Part shown: piece by piece, positions 49,687 through 59,408 of the stretch
Layout of the letters: each line of letters starts with the position of its first letter
Position numbering within the stretch: the stretch's first letter is position 1
Assembly: GCF_902506425.1 (NCBI RefSeq)
Contig: NZ_LR732504.1
Location: 372,001-436,000 of the forward strand
Reading direction: 5' to 3'
Source of the DNA: Novosphingobium sp. 9U
GTDB taxonomy: Bacteria; Pseudomonadota; Alphaproteobacteria; Sphingomonadales; Sphingomonadaceae
DNA length: 64,000 bases
Program-made: the position numbers and the translations under genes
Notes under the pieces: generated by a model
What the model was told of the DNA's origin: nothing
Seen by the model: the letters and a program-made list of their open reading frames with translations, nothing else
The model's database searches: none

Positions 49687-49991
49687 CGGCTGACAATCGT
49701 CTCACGATGACGCGCGAAGGCTGCCTGCAGCCGATCGGTGGGGGCCGGCGGCGTATCAAGCGCGGCGAAGAAGGCGGCGTGGTCGACCGGGTGCAAGCTG
49801 GTGCGCTCATGCGCTGCGATCGTCTCCATCGCCGAGCGATAGGCGGCATTCATCGTGAAAACGGAATGATCCACGCCGGACAGCGCGGCAGCCTGCTGGA
49901 TGGCGCGCTCGATGCGCGGCTTGATGCGCAAGTTCATCCGCTCGCTGTTGCGCTCCTCGATGGCGCTGACCTGATCCTCGAACCCGAGCAT
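49683..49991 (-). CDS. DUF1778 antitoxin (TacA-like)
   Basis: A 102-residue antitoxin with an N-terminal ribbon-helix-helix region (ERMNLRIKPRIERAIQQAAA, LSGVDHSVFTMNAAYRSAME) and a C-terminal toxin-binding tail. Translation may start at the ATG at 49991 or at an internal ATG before NLRIKPR. It precedes and overlaps the GNAT toxin gene, and a perfect palindrome lies just upstream, fitting autorepression. Confidence 0.9.
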   Translation of the reverse strand: MLGFEDQVSAIEERNSERMNLRIKPRIERAIQQAAALSGVDHSVFTMNAAYRSAMETIAAHERTSLHPVDHAAFFAALDTPPAPTDRLQAAFARHRETIVSR

Positions 49992-50015
49992 GGCAATCTT
50001 CTATCTTCTGCTATC

Positions 50016-50038
50016 ATGTACGCCTTAACGGCGTACAT
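50016..50038. promoter_or_regulatory. Operator palindrome upstream of the TacA-like antitoxin
   Basis: ATGTACGCC-TTAAC-GGCGTACAT: nine-base perfect arms with a five-base spacer, 25 bases upstream of the antitoxin ATG. This is the expected kind of site for a DUF1778 ribbon-helix-helix repressor. Confidence 0.75.
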
Positions 50039-50089
50039 TTCAACAAGCGGGTAAAAATCGCCAAATTCAACCGCCAACATCTCTTCTGT

Positions 50090-53000
50090 TGACGGAAACT
50101 AGTGATAATGTCCTGACCAGTACGGCCATCAACAGCTATACCCGCTTGTCCGCAATCAATGCGTTTCAGGCGGAGTGGTGAACAACGGCTCCATCGCCAT
50201 CGCAAATTCGGTCGGATCGGCAACCCCGGCAAGTGCGATCTATTCTGCGAAAACCGTGACCAACGCCGGGACCATTTTCGTTTCGGGCGGCGGCAGCGTG
50301 ATCAACTATGCGCCGAGGGTGGTCAATTCCGGTACGATATCGGGAACTGGACAGTCCACAGGCTATGTCGCCTGCGGGCCTCACGTCGATCGGTTCGCTG
50401 GACAACAGCGGCATCATCCGGTTCGAAGGCGATGCGGTGCTGATGGGCAATGCCTATCTGTCCGGCCCGAAAGTAACCAACAGCGGCACTATCGAAAGCC
50501 TGAATGGCACGGCGATAAGGCTTGCCTACGACACCGTCCTCACGAACGCTATGGGCGGCACGATCCGTGGCGGCCTCGCAGTCGACATCGCCTCGGGCGG
50601 CACCATCATCAACCGCGGGTCTATCGTGGGGATGTGTATTCTTCCATTAACTATATCTCGAATGCGGCGACCTTCTTGGCGGATGGCGGCACGGTGGAGG
50701 GCAATGTCGCCTTTGGGGCGAACAACGGTATCTTTCTTCAGGCTGGGCAGGACAGCGGTGTCAGCGGCATCGTCGATGGCGGCGAGGGTAATGCTATCTG
50801 GGGATACGCCCTTCGCGACAGCGCCACCGTTTCGCTGGTGCCGGTTGCGCAGTTCGTCAATTTCGAGAATGCGGCCGTGCTGGCTCTGGGCGAGGATACC
50901 GTGGTCACGATCACGGATCCTGCGGCATCGGCAAGCGCGCCGCTTGCGAGCACCTTACAGGTGGGCGGTGACGGTAAGGTGGTCAACACGGCCACGATCG
51001 CCGGCCGCGTGATAGCCGAATATCCTTACTCGCTGAACCGGTCCTTCGAGCAAACCGCCGAGGGTCTTGCTGCCTTCGAGAACCAGGGAACCCTTACCGG
51101 TGGATTTCCGGCACCGTGGCCGATTTCGTCAATAGCGGCAGCGTCTCGGACGATACCTCGCAGGGCAGCTACCCGTACTTTCCGAAGGGCCTGAACATCC
51201 AAGCGGCCGGACCGCTCGCTTTCGCCAACAGCGGAACGATCTCGACGCCGGTCATGCTTGGCGGCAACCTGGTGACGACGAGCAACAGCGGCTCGATCAC
51301 TGCCGACACCCGAGGCGTGGCGCTGCTCATCACCCTCAATCAGGCGACGGATGGCAGCGCTCTTTCCGCCGGCCTGGTGAACAGCGGTACGATCAGCGGC
51401 TCTTCCGTGGGCATGATAGGGGTGTACCTGCCGGATTACTGGTCGTCCCAGCTTCCCGATCCTGCCAATATCTCGCTTGCGATTACCAACACCGCAACGG
51501 GCGTGATCGCCGGGAAGGACAGCGGCCTGATCGTGTATGATGCACCTCTGACGCTGGACAATGCCGGCACGATCAGCGGTGGCGCGGATGGCATGGCCGT
51601 GATGACGTATGCCGACATGGGCCACACTATCCGCAACAGCGGCACGCTTGTCGGCGGTGTGGCGTTGGGCGGGGGCGATGACCGCATGGAGAACAGCGGC
51701 ACGATCACGGGACCGGTTTTGCTGGGCGAAGGGATTGACACCTTCGTGCACTTCGCGGGCGCCAACTCCGGTCCCCTCGTCGACGGTGGGCTCGGGACCG
51801 ATTATTTCGTGTTCCAAGCCAATGGCGACCGCGCGCTTTCGGCCACGCAGATCACCGGGTTCGAACAGTTGACCCAGACGGGGACGGGGACGGGCACATA
51901 TTCCGGCACCTTTGCCGTCGATACGATCGACCTGCAGGAAGGAACGCTGGCGGTCGCGGCCGGGCAGACGCTTGCTACGGCAGGCACAGTAGCGGTGACG
52001 GACGTTGACAGCGGCGCCAACGTTGTCAACCGTGGCACAATCACGGGCGCATTCCGGCTTGGTACCTACAATAACAGCTGCACCGAATATGCTGGCAGCC
52101 TCGTTACTGGCGCGTCGATGGTGGAGCCGGGGTGGACCTTTACCGAGTGGTTCTCTCGGGCGACCACACCGGCATCGGTGCGCGCACCGGATTTGAGCAG
52201 CTCTCGGTGGAAGGCTCCGGCACGCTGGCACTGCCCCTCGATCAGAACTTCCAGTCGATCGCACTGGCGGGCACGAACCTGACAGCCACGATCGGCAGCG
52301 GCTTCTCCGTTGGCCGCATCAACGGCAGTGCGGCCGCAGAGCATGTGGTGCTGGATCGCAATGTCGCTGCCGTTGCGCTGGGCGATGGAGACGACAGCCT
52401 GACACTGGGACTGCCGGACCAGACGGGCGTCGTTTATGACGGCACCTTCGACGGCGGCGCGGGCAACGATGTCCTACGGTTCGCTTCCACCGGGCGGGTC
52501 ACCATCGGCGGCACGGTTGCAGGTTTTGTAAGCATGTCGCTGGCTTCGAACGAATTGGTCGTGGAAGGCACGCTCGATCTGGCGGGTGACATGCTGACCT
52601 TCGCCGGGAATGACGCGCAGACCTTGCGTGTCGGCCTGACGGGCGTGGTGAACGGCACGATCGACATGGGCGCTGGGGACGATCTGCTCGAACTCGGTCT
52701 GGGTGCCACTCTGAACGGTACTGTCTCCGGTGGCGACGGGTACGATACGGACACAGTGGCGCTGGCGGGTGCCCGCACTCTGACCGCAGGTGTGCTGCCG
52801 GCTTCGAGCGTCTGCAGACCCAGGGATCGGGTGGCTTGACGCTGACCGGTGGCCGCTTTGACTTTGACCTGATCGACCTGGCAGGAAACCTGACCGTCGC
52901 CTCTGGCACCTCGCTTGCGGCTTCGCGCGTCGGTTTTGGCGTGGCAGATTCCAGCCTGGCCATCGCCGGAGAGTTCACGGGGTCAGTCCAGGGGGGCGCG

Positions 53001-54672
53001 GGTAGGAACACCATTGAGGTGTCGGGCAATGCCGTTTTCGCTTCGATATCGAACGTGGAAGCTCTGCGCATGAGCGCTGGCCTTGCTACCGTCACGGGGG
53101 CGGCATCTCTTAACACCATCGCGCTAAACGGCGGCCGGTTTGTCGGGCTTGTGGGACGACGATCACCGCGTCCACGATCGAGGTGGCGCAAGGGGCGGTT
53201 TTTGGATCTGCCGGCACGATAAACGGCAACGTCACCGTGGCCGGTACGCTCAGCCCTGGCGCATCGCCCGGCACCATGACGGTGAACGGCAATGTCGCGC
53301 TTGTGGGGACATCGGTTTCGGTGTTTGAAATCACACCCACTGTCTCGGACAAGCTGGTGGTCAACGGCAACCTTGCGATCGCGCAGGGCGCCACGCCAGA
53401 TTGTGGCCGACCAGGCTGTCGCGCCGGGTCAGTCGCTGGATCTCATCACAGCCAGCGGCGGGATCACCGGCAGCTTGTCCACCATCATCAAGCCCGCATC
53501 GCTGTTCGGCTTTGTCGTCCAGCGCGACGGCACGATCTCCCTCCTCGGCCAATCCCTCAACAATATGAGCTACAGCAGCCAGGTGCGCGGCGCGATCGAC
53601 TACGTCAACGGCGTGCTGGTGAGCGGCACAGCAAACGATGCCTTCGTGGCAGCCATGCCCTCCCTGGTGACGGCTTCGGGCACTATCTATCAGGCAGCCT
53701 TCGCGCGGTTGACCCCCGAGGCCTATGCCTCTGCCGGACAGATCGTGGTCGAACAGGGCCTTGAACTGGCAGCCGTGGGGCGTTGCGCCGCTTTTGCGGC
53801 GCCTGTCAACCTTGCTGGCGACACGCCGTCCCATTCACCTTTGCCAGCGCTCTGAGCTCCCCCCCGCATGCTGGAGCGCGGATCGAACGGTACCGCACAG
53901 GCACGCACCAATGGGTACGGCTTCCTGGGCGGTTTGGGCTGGACCGGTACAGGCGGGAGCGGCGCACAGTGGTCGCGCGGCGCCTTCGTCGGCTATCTCG
54001 ACAGCAAGCAGGTTCTGGCAGGGCGCAGTGCAAGCACTGAGGTCGACGGGGTCGTGGCCGGTGTGCATGGCCGCTGGAACAGTGCGGGCGGCATCAGGGT
54101 AAAGGCAACGATCGCATACACCGGCGGCAATGCCACGACGCGCCGCGGGCTGCCCGGCGGCAACACCCTGTCCGCCACCGGCAAATACGACCTGAAGGGT
54201 TGGACGGGAGACATCAGCGTCGATTATGCGGTGCCGCTCGGCCGCGACTGGACAGTCCAGCCCGGCCTTGGCGTAACAGCAATCCGCTCTACGCGCGATG
54301 GCGTGACGGAAACCGGCGGCGGCGCGTTCTCCCTCGATGTCGCAAGCCGGCGCGACACTGCCGTGTTCGTGGATGGTGCGCTGACCTTCCAAGGCGGCAT
54401 GCGTGAGAACGCGATCCTGCGCCCGTTCCTGTCGCTCGGAGCGCGCTACCAGCTGGACGGACGCACCCCTTACGCACTTGCCGCGCTGGGCGTGGGCGAC
54501 TTCGGGCTGGCAGCAGCCGGAGCCGCCCGCGCGCGGCTTCTCGCAACGGCGACACTGGGGGCCGACGTTGCTGTGTCCTCAAGGCTGACGCTGTTCGGCG
54601 CACTGAGCGGCGAAAAGCGGGGACTCACACAACCGAGCCAGCGCCCGCGCCGGCCTGCGCTTGGCGTTCTAA
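50090..54672 (+). pseudogene. Autotransporter (type Va adhesin-like) pseudogene with many frameshifts
   Basis: About 4.6 kb of autotransporter coding sequence spread over all three frames. The passenger is a beta-helix with repeated NSGTI, NAGTI and GGxGxD-like turns, from about 50110 to 53770. The C-terminal outer-membrane barrel starts near 53870 (MLERGSNGTAQARTNGYGF, GAFVGYLDSK). Reading frame changes near 50170, 50375, 50635, 51110, 52130, 52800, 53150, 53400, 53830-53865 (two compensating) and 54620. In the last frame the natural end, AGLRLAF-stop with terminal Phe, falls at 54672. No signal peptide is visible: the 5' end is lost next to the toxin-antitoxin operator. Stops inside frames are few. 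Confidence 0.85.
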
Positions 54673-54958
54673 ACTGAAAGGGTGGGACGGACCTTAGCAA
54701 AAAATCGTAAGGTTCGCCCGCCCCCACCCACTAGGCGCATATTGGCTGGATCCCGCTTCTGGAGGCCAAAGGAGTCTGCCGTTCGAACCATGCCGCCACC
54801 AGCACATCCAGCTCTACGGCCACCGCAACTAAGATGTCTCCCTGGCAGAAGTGGAGCGCGCGCGGTCATAGCTGATTACACCTTCGTCATTTCATCGATC
54901 TCGTTTTGCATGCGCCCAAGTCTGGCTATGCCGCGCCATCGCTTAAACGCGAGTTCTC
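54673..54958. other. Gap between autotransporter relic and manC stub
   Basis: 286 bases with no supported gene. AAAAAATCGTAAGG near 54700 and an AT-richer stretch near 54880-54920 may hold promoter sequence for the manC stub. Nothing else recognised. Confidence 0.35.
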
Positions 54959-55063
54959 ATGACCGGCAGTTTTACGATCGTTCCCATTATCTTGTCTGGT
55001 GAGTCCGGCACTCAGCTTCCGCGCGAAAATCGCGACGCCGCGCTGCTGCAAAGAGCGGAATGA
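54959..55063 (+). pseudogene. Mannose-1-phosphate guanylyltransferase stub
   Basis: A 34-residue ORF beginning MTGSFTIVPIILSGESGTQL, a clear but altered copy of the ManC start (…PVILSGGSGTRLWPLSR). After about 27 residues the family match ends and a few residues (ALLQRAE) lead to a TGA that overlaps the phosphomannomutase ATG by four bases. It looks like an in-frame internal deletion that left only the ends of a second manC gene. Confidence 0.6.
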
Positions 55064-56557
55064 CGATGACGCGAACCGTATCGATCGCCACGATCATGGC
55101 GGATTCAGGCGTTGGCTTCGGCACCAGTGGCGCGCGTGGCCTCGTCACCGCGATGACGGACGAAGTCTGCTTCGCCTATGTCTGCGGCTTCCTGCAGCAC
55201 ATGGCCGACATCGGACAATTCACCCCGGGCAGGGCAGTGGCGATCGCCGGAGACCTGCGTCCATCGAGCCCGCGCATCCTCGCCGCCTGCGCCGCCGCGA
55301 TCCGGCACATGGGCGGGCAGGTCGCTTACTGCGGCTTTGTGCCGTCACCCCTGTAGCGGCCTACGGATTCGCGCAAGCTATCCCATCGCTGATGGTGACG
55401 GGAAGCCACATTCCCGATGATCGCAACGGCATCAAGTTCAACCGGGCGGACGGCGAAGTGCTCAAGCCCGACGAGCTGGCAATGCGGGCGCAGACGGTGA
55501 CATTGCCCAATCTATTTGACGGCGCGGGCATGCTGGCACAGCCAGGGGACTGCGGCCCACTCATCGACGTGGCAGCGCCCTATGCCGCGCGTTACGTTGA
55601 TTTCTTCGGCACCAAAGCGCTGCGCGGCGTGAAGCTGGACGTCTACGAACATTCTGCGGTCGGCAGGGACGTGCTCGCTCGGATCGTCACCGAATTGGGT
55701 GCAGAAGTCGTGCTCTTGGGCCGTTCCGAAAAGTTCATTCCCGTCGACACCGAAGCCGTCCGGTCCGAGGATCAGGCGCTTGCGCTGGACTGGGCGCGCG
55801 ATCTTAGCCTCGATGCGATCCTTTCGACCGATGGCGACAGCGATCGCCCGCTGTTGGCCGACGAAACCGGCGCATGGATGCGCGGTGACGTGCTAGGAAT
55901 CCTGTGTGCCCAGGCACTTGGGATCGAGGCCGTTGCCACTCCGGTCAGCTGCAATTCGGCGGTGGAACTGTCCGGCGCCTTTGCCGCCGTGCGCCGCACC
56001 CGCATCGGCTCACCTTTCGTGATTGAGGCGATGAACGCCCTGTTAGCCGATTTCGGCAGCGTTTGCGGTTACGAGGCGAACGGCGGTTTTCTGCTCGCTA
56101 CGCCGGTGAAAGCAGGCGGCCGCATACTCGCAGCACTGCCAACCCGTGATGCGGTGCTCCCGATGCTCGCCGTGCTTGCCGCAGCCCGCAGCCCGCAGCC
56201 CGCAGCCAGGGAATGACGCTGGGTGCGCTGCAGGCAAAGCTACCCGCGCGTTACACTTTCAGCGACCGGCTGCAGAACTACCCTACCGCCCAGAGCCGGG
56301 CGCTGCTGACAAGGCTTCAGGAAGGCACCAGCGAGGACGTGCTGGCCCACACTTCGGCAATGTTCAGCGAATTGGCCGGCAAGGCCACCGCCTTCGACGC
56401 CACTGACGGCCTGCGCATTACCTTCGACCGAGGCGATATCATCCATCTGCGCCCCAGCGGCAATGCTCCCGAACTGCGCTGCTACACCGAAAGCGCTACG
56501 CCGGAACGCGCGGCCACGCTGGGCGGAAAGGTGCTCGAGATGATGCGAAAAAGTTGA
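55060..56557 (+). pseudogene. Phosphomannomutase pseudogene, copy 2 (two frameshifts)
   Basis: A near-complete alpha-D-phosphohexomutase in three frames. Part one (55060 to about 55350) reads GFGTSGARGLVTAMTDEVCF. A one-base loss in a C run near 55350 leads to part two (to 56210), with the phosphoserine loop VTGSHIPDDRNGIKF, the metal loop STDGDSDRPLLADETGAWM and GYEANGGFLLA. The heptamer repeat at 56181 shifts to part three (56213-56557), with RLQNYPTAQSRALL and the phosphate-binding RPSGNAPELRCYTES. Residues are otherwise well conserved, so inactivation is recent. It would convert mannose-6-phosphate to mannose-1-phosphate. Confidence 0.88.
56181..56207 (+). repeat. Heptanucleotide tandem repeat (GCAGCCC, 3.9 copies) inside phosphomannomutase
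   Basis: Three full units of GCAGCCC and a partial fourth. Removing two units, or adding one, restores the reading frame: with two units fewer the junction reads AAARSQGMTLGALQAKLP, a smooth family-like sequence. The present state is therefore a two-unit (+14 base) expansion, typical of slipped-strand mispairing. Confidence 0.85.
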
Positions 56558-56594
56558 CCGTCGCGGCGCGGGTTACAGACCCGCGCGGCTTCGA

Positions 56595-57878
56595 TCAGGC
56601 CGTAAGTGCAGCCGGCTCGGGCTGGTGATCCAGCGCATCAAGGATGACCGAGGCGGATTTCTTCCAGTTGGCGTCCGGGGCCGTGACCGCCGCGCGGCCC
56701 AACCTGATGTCCGTGACCCAGTCACGGATGGAGGCCCCCAGCATTGCTGCATCGCCGGATGCGGGAAAATAGCGAACCCCACGTTCCGCATGGATGCGAA
56801 AGATTGGCAGGTCGCGCGCCAGCACGGGCTTGAGGTGTCCGAGCGCTTCGATCAGCGGCAGGCCGAAGCCCTCGGCATGCGATGCAATGATGACACCTTC
56901 GCAAGCCTGATAGATCTGTTCCAGTTCCAGATCCCCGACATCATCAAACCACATCAGCTTGTTGCCATGTTCGGGATGATTGCGAATAGCGTCGCGCAGC
57001 GCTTCGATCTGCCAGCCCATCCGACCGACCAGCACCAGGCGGTGCTCCGCACCCTGCCGCCACAACTCGCTGAAAGCCGCGACGATATCGGCATGCCCCT
57101 TGCGCGGCTCCAGCGTTCCCACCATCAGCGAGAACGGCTGCGTCATGTCGAACCGCGCGGTAGGCGGCGCCGCAGCGGCGGCTTCCTGCAACATGGAATC
57201 CATGATCGCATGCCCCATGGGAACGATGCGTGTCGCGTAGCCGTCATTGAGACCAAAGCGAGCGGCCAGCACCCGGCGCAAATCGTCCTCAGTCTGCTCC
57301 GATATGCACAAGAAGCCATCAGCGATGCTGGCAATGATCTCCAGCCACGCCTTGTAGCGGATGACATTGTTGACGGAGAACCACTCTGGTCGCTCAACAG
57401 GCAGCAGGTCGCACACCAAAAACCACAAGCTTCCCCCAGCGCGCCGGAACCGGGCTAGCTGGGCGCGATGGAAACGCACGGTGTCGAGTGAGAAATCCAA
57501 GCCGATGAAAACATCGCCGGGTCGACCCTCGATTGGTGTTCGGTCGATCGCCTCGCCAGCCTGCGGCCAGGAGATTACATGATAGAGGCTGCGCCTGTCG
57601 GCTGCGACAAACCGCACGTCCCATTGCTCTGCCGGAGCTTCGGTCAGCGCCAGCGCCAGCGCGCGGACGACTCGCTGGATTCCGGTACCAGCGTCGTGTC
57701 GGCTGATCACTGCAAGGTCCACGTAGAGGCGACGTCTCTGCCCGGAAAGTACAGGCCCCATGACTTTGGGCACCTTGCGGAGGCGCCTTATCCGCAGTCG
57801 GCGCAAGGCGGGACCAGCGAGGCGCTGATCCAGGCGGAACGGCAGCAAATTAAGAAAGGGACGCAAAGCGATAGCCAC
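56595..57878 (-). CDS. GT4-type glycosyltransferase
   Basis: A 427-residue GT-B enzyme starting at GTG (57878). The N-terminal acceptor part has YVDLAVISRHDAGTGIQRVV, a family signature of capsule/EPS mannosyl- or related transferases. The donor part has MVGTLEPRKGHADIVAAF, VLVGRMGW and the retaining-GT motif SHAEGFGLPLIEALGHLKPV. It is convergent with the broken phosphomannomutase and lies 26 bases downstream of the Wza-like gene. Donor sugar unknown. Confidence 0.9.
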   Translation of the reverse strand: MAIALRPFLNLLPFRLDQRLAGPALRRLRIRRLRKVPKVMGPVLSGQRRRLYVDLAVISRHDAGTGIQRVVRALALALTEAPAEQWDVRFVAADRRSLYHVISWPQAGEAIDRTPIEGRPGDVFIGLDFSLDTVRFHRAQLARFRRAGGSLWFLVCDLLPVERPEWFSVNNVIRYKAWLEIIASIADGFLCISEQTEDDLRRVLAARFGLNDGYATRIVPMGHAIMDSMLQEAAAAAPPTARFDMTQPFSLMVGTLEPRKGHADIVAAFSELWRQGAEHRLVLVGRMGWQIEALRDAIRNHPEHGNKLMWFDDVGDLELEQIYQACEGVIIASHAEGFGLPLIEALGHLKPVLARDLPIFRIHAERGVRYFPASGDAAMLGASIRDWVTDIRLGRAAVTAPDANWKKSASVILDALDHQPEPAALTA

Positions 57879-57904
57879 GTGTCTTAGTAAATCCTTACGC
57901 GAAG

Positions 57905-59092
57905 CTACTGCTGCGAAATCACCGCTGCGGTGGTCGCAGCCGGCAGGATCGTGGAGAAGACCGCGCCAAGGAACTTCTGGAAGTCGGCCAACGGCGCGTT
58001 GGAAACGTAGAGTACGTCCTTGTTTTGCATCGGGAAGCTCTGCGACACGAAGAGCGTCGCAGGATCCTTCAGGTTGATGCGATAGATGACCGGAATCCTG
58101 CCATCAGGCGTTGGCCTACCCAGCTGCCGCAGGTTCTGCGGCAGGGCTTCGGGTCGCTCGAAGCGGAAAATGAATGCACCCTTCGCGTTGGCACGGGCGT
58201 CATCTAGACCGGAAACGCGACCGAGTGCTTGCGCCAAGGTCAGGCCGGTTGCCTCGAACGGCAGTTCCCCATTTCTGCCCACTGCGCCGAGCGCGGTGAA
58301 GCTGTAGGGCTGGAACAGCAAGGTCATGACGTCGTCGGGCTGCAGGCGAACGTTCTGGCGCGGATCGCGGATCACCGTTTCCAGCGGCAGCGTCGATACA
58401 CTGGCGCCGCGGGTGATTTGAATCACCATTTTGCCTACCGGCTGCTTCACACCGCCGGCTGTCGCCAGAACGTCGAGCACACGTTCGCCCCGCGCGGTCA
58501 GCGGCACCCGTGCGCTGGTAGCGACATCGCCGACCACGGTTACGTTCGCTGCCGCGTTTCGCACAAGGCGTACAATCGTCTGGGGCTGGTGTGCCTTGCC
58601 GATGAGGCGCTCGTTGATAGCGCGCCCGATTTCCTGGGGAGTACGTCCGGCCGCCAGGATGCGGCCCACGAATGGCACTATTATCTGGCCATCACTATCG
58701 ACCATCTGCTCGGGCAACGACGTTCCCCTGGCAGTTGCACCCGAAGCTGTCAGCTGCGTCGCACCTCCGGCGACCCCGAAAAGCGCGGCAGGGGGCGCTT
58801 CCCAGATTCCGATATCCAGCACGTCGCCTTTGCCGATCACCGATCCGATCGCCTGACCTTCCCCAAGGCTTTCTGAAAAAGGCACTTGGCGATTTCCGGT
58901 TACGATCTCGCGTGCGACAGCGTCATTAACATCGATGATGGCGATGCCAGCATCGTTGGCGGACGGCGTTTTGGTGGCACGAGCGATCTGCCCGGTCGAT
59001 GGGCCAGAGCTCGGCAGCGCTGCACATCCGGACAAAGCCGAAGCCACGAGCAATGCGGCGCTCAGCCGGGCAGGCGTAATCAGCTTGGTCAT
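57905..59092 (-). CDS. Polysaccharide export outer-membrane lipoprotein (Wza/KpsD/BexD type)
   Basis: A 395-residue outer-membrane export channel protein. The signal ends in a lipobox (ASALSGCAAL, Cys near residue 22). The export domain has IGKGDVLDIGIWEAPP, DSDGQIIVPFVGRILAAGRT and SLBB-like repeats (NVTVVGDVATSARVPLTARG, TALGAVGRNGELPFEATGLT). The ATG at 59092 gives the better signal peptide. It faces KpsE-, KpsM- and KpsT-type genes across a 316-base divergent region and forms one exporter with them. Confidence 0.92.
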   Translation of the reverse strand: MTKLITPARLSAALLVASALSGCAALPSSGPSTGQIARATKTPSANDAGIAIIDVNDAVAREIVTGNRQVPFSESLGEGQAIGSVIGKGDVLDIGIWEAPPAALFGVAGGATQLTASGATARGTSLPEQMVDSDGQIIVPFVGRILAAGRTPQEIGRAINERLIGKAHQPQTIVRLVRNAAANVTVVGDVATSARVPLTARGERVLDVLATAGGVKQPVGKMVIQITRGASVSTLPLETVIRDPRQNVRLQPDDVMTLLFQPYSFTALGAVGRNGELPFEATGLTLAQALGRVSGLDDARANAKGAFIFRFERPEALPQNLRQLGRPTPDGRIPVIYRINLKDPATLFVSQSFPMQNKDVLYVSNAPLADFQKFLGAVFSTILPAATTAAVISQQ

Positions 59093-59408
59093 ATTGAAAT
59101 CAGCTAGCACCGTGTACAGCCGTCCAAGATGGACGAATGACCCGGCGTATGGAGCAAGCGGGGTTCCGGATCAAGGAATGCCGCTCACATGCGCGAAACG
59201 GTACGCTTGTTAAGTCAAGTGGTGGCACGGCCATGAAGGCCGATGATCGATGCTGGACGCCGATAGCAGTCACGGCTAGGGCTTCGAGCGGGTAGCTACG
59301 GGCCTTCAAATCCCGCAGCGAGACTTGAAAACTATGATTGCTTGTTCCGTAGCTGACGGCGCTGGCGATCTGCAATGGTGCCACGGCTACGTGGTGAATA
59401 AGGGCTGA
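59093..59408. other. Divergent promoter region of the export genes
   Basis: 316 bases between the Wza-like gene and the KpsE-like gene, which are divergently transcribed. Shadow ORFs only. The two ends probably hold promoters; I could not assign a -35/-10 pair with confidence. Confidence 0.45.

Noticed and set aside
54673..54958. Possible tRNA or IS3 fragment
   Set aside because: No cloverleaf with a conserved TTCGA arm and no transposase residues could be confirmed.
43000..56600. All frameshifts as sequencing error
   Set aside because: Core genes over the first 36 kb show none, and IS genes in the same region carry stops and truncations as well, so true decay is more likely; the autotransporter still deserves a read check.
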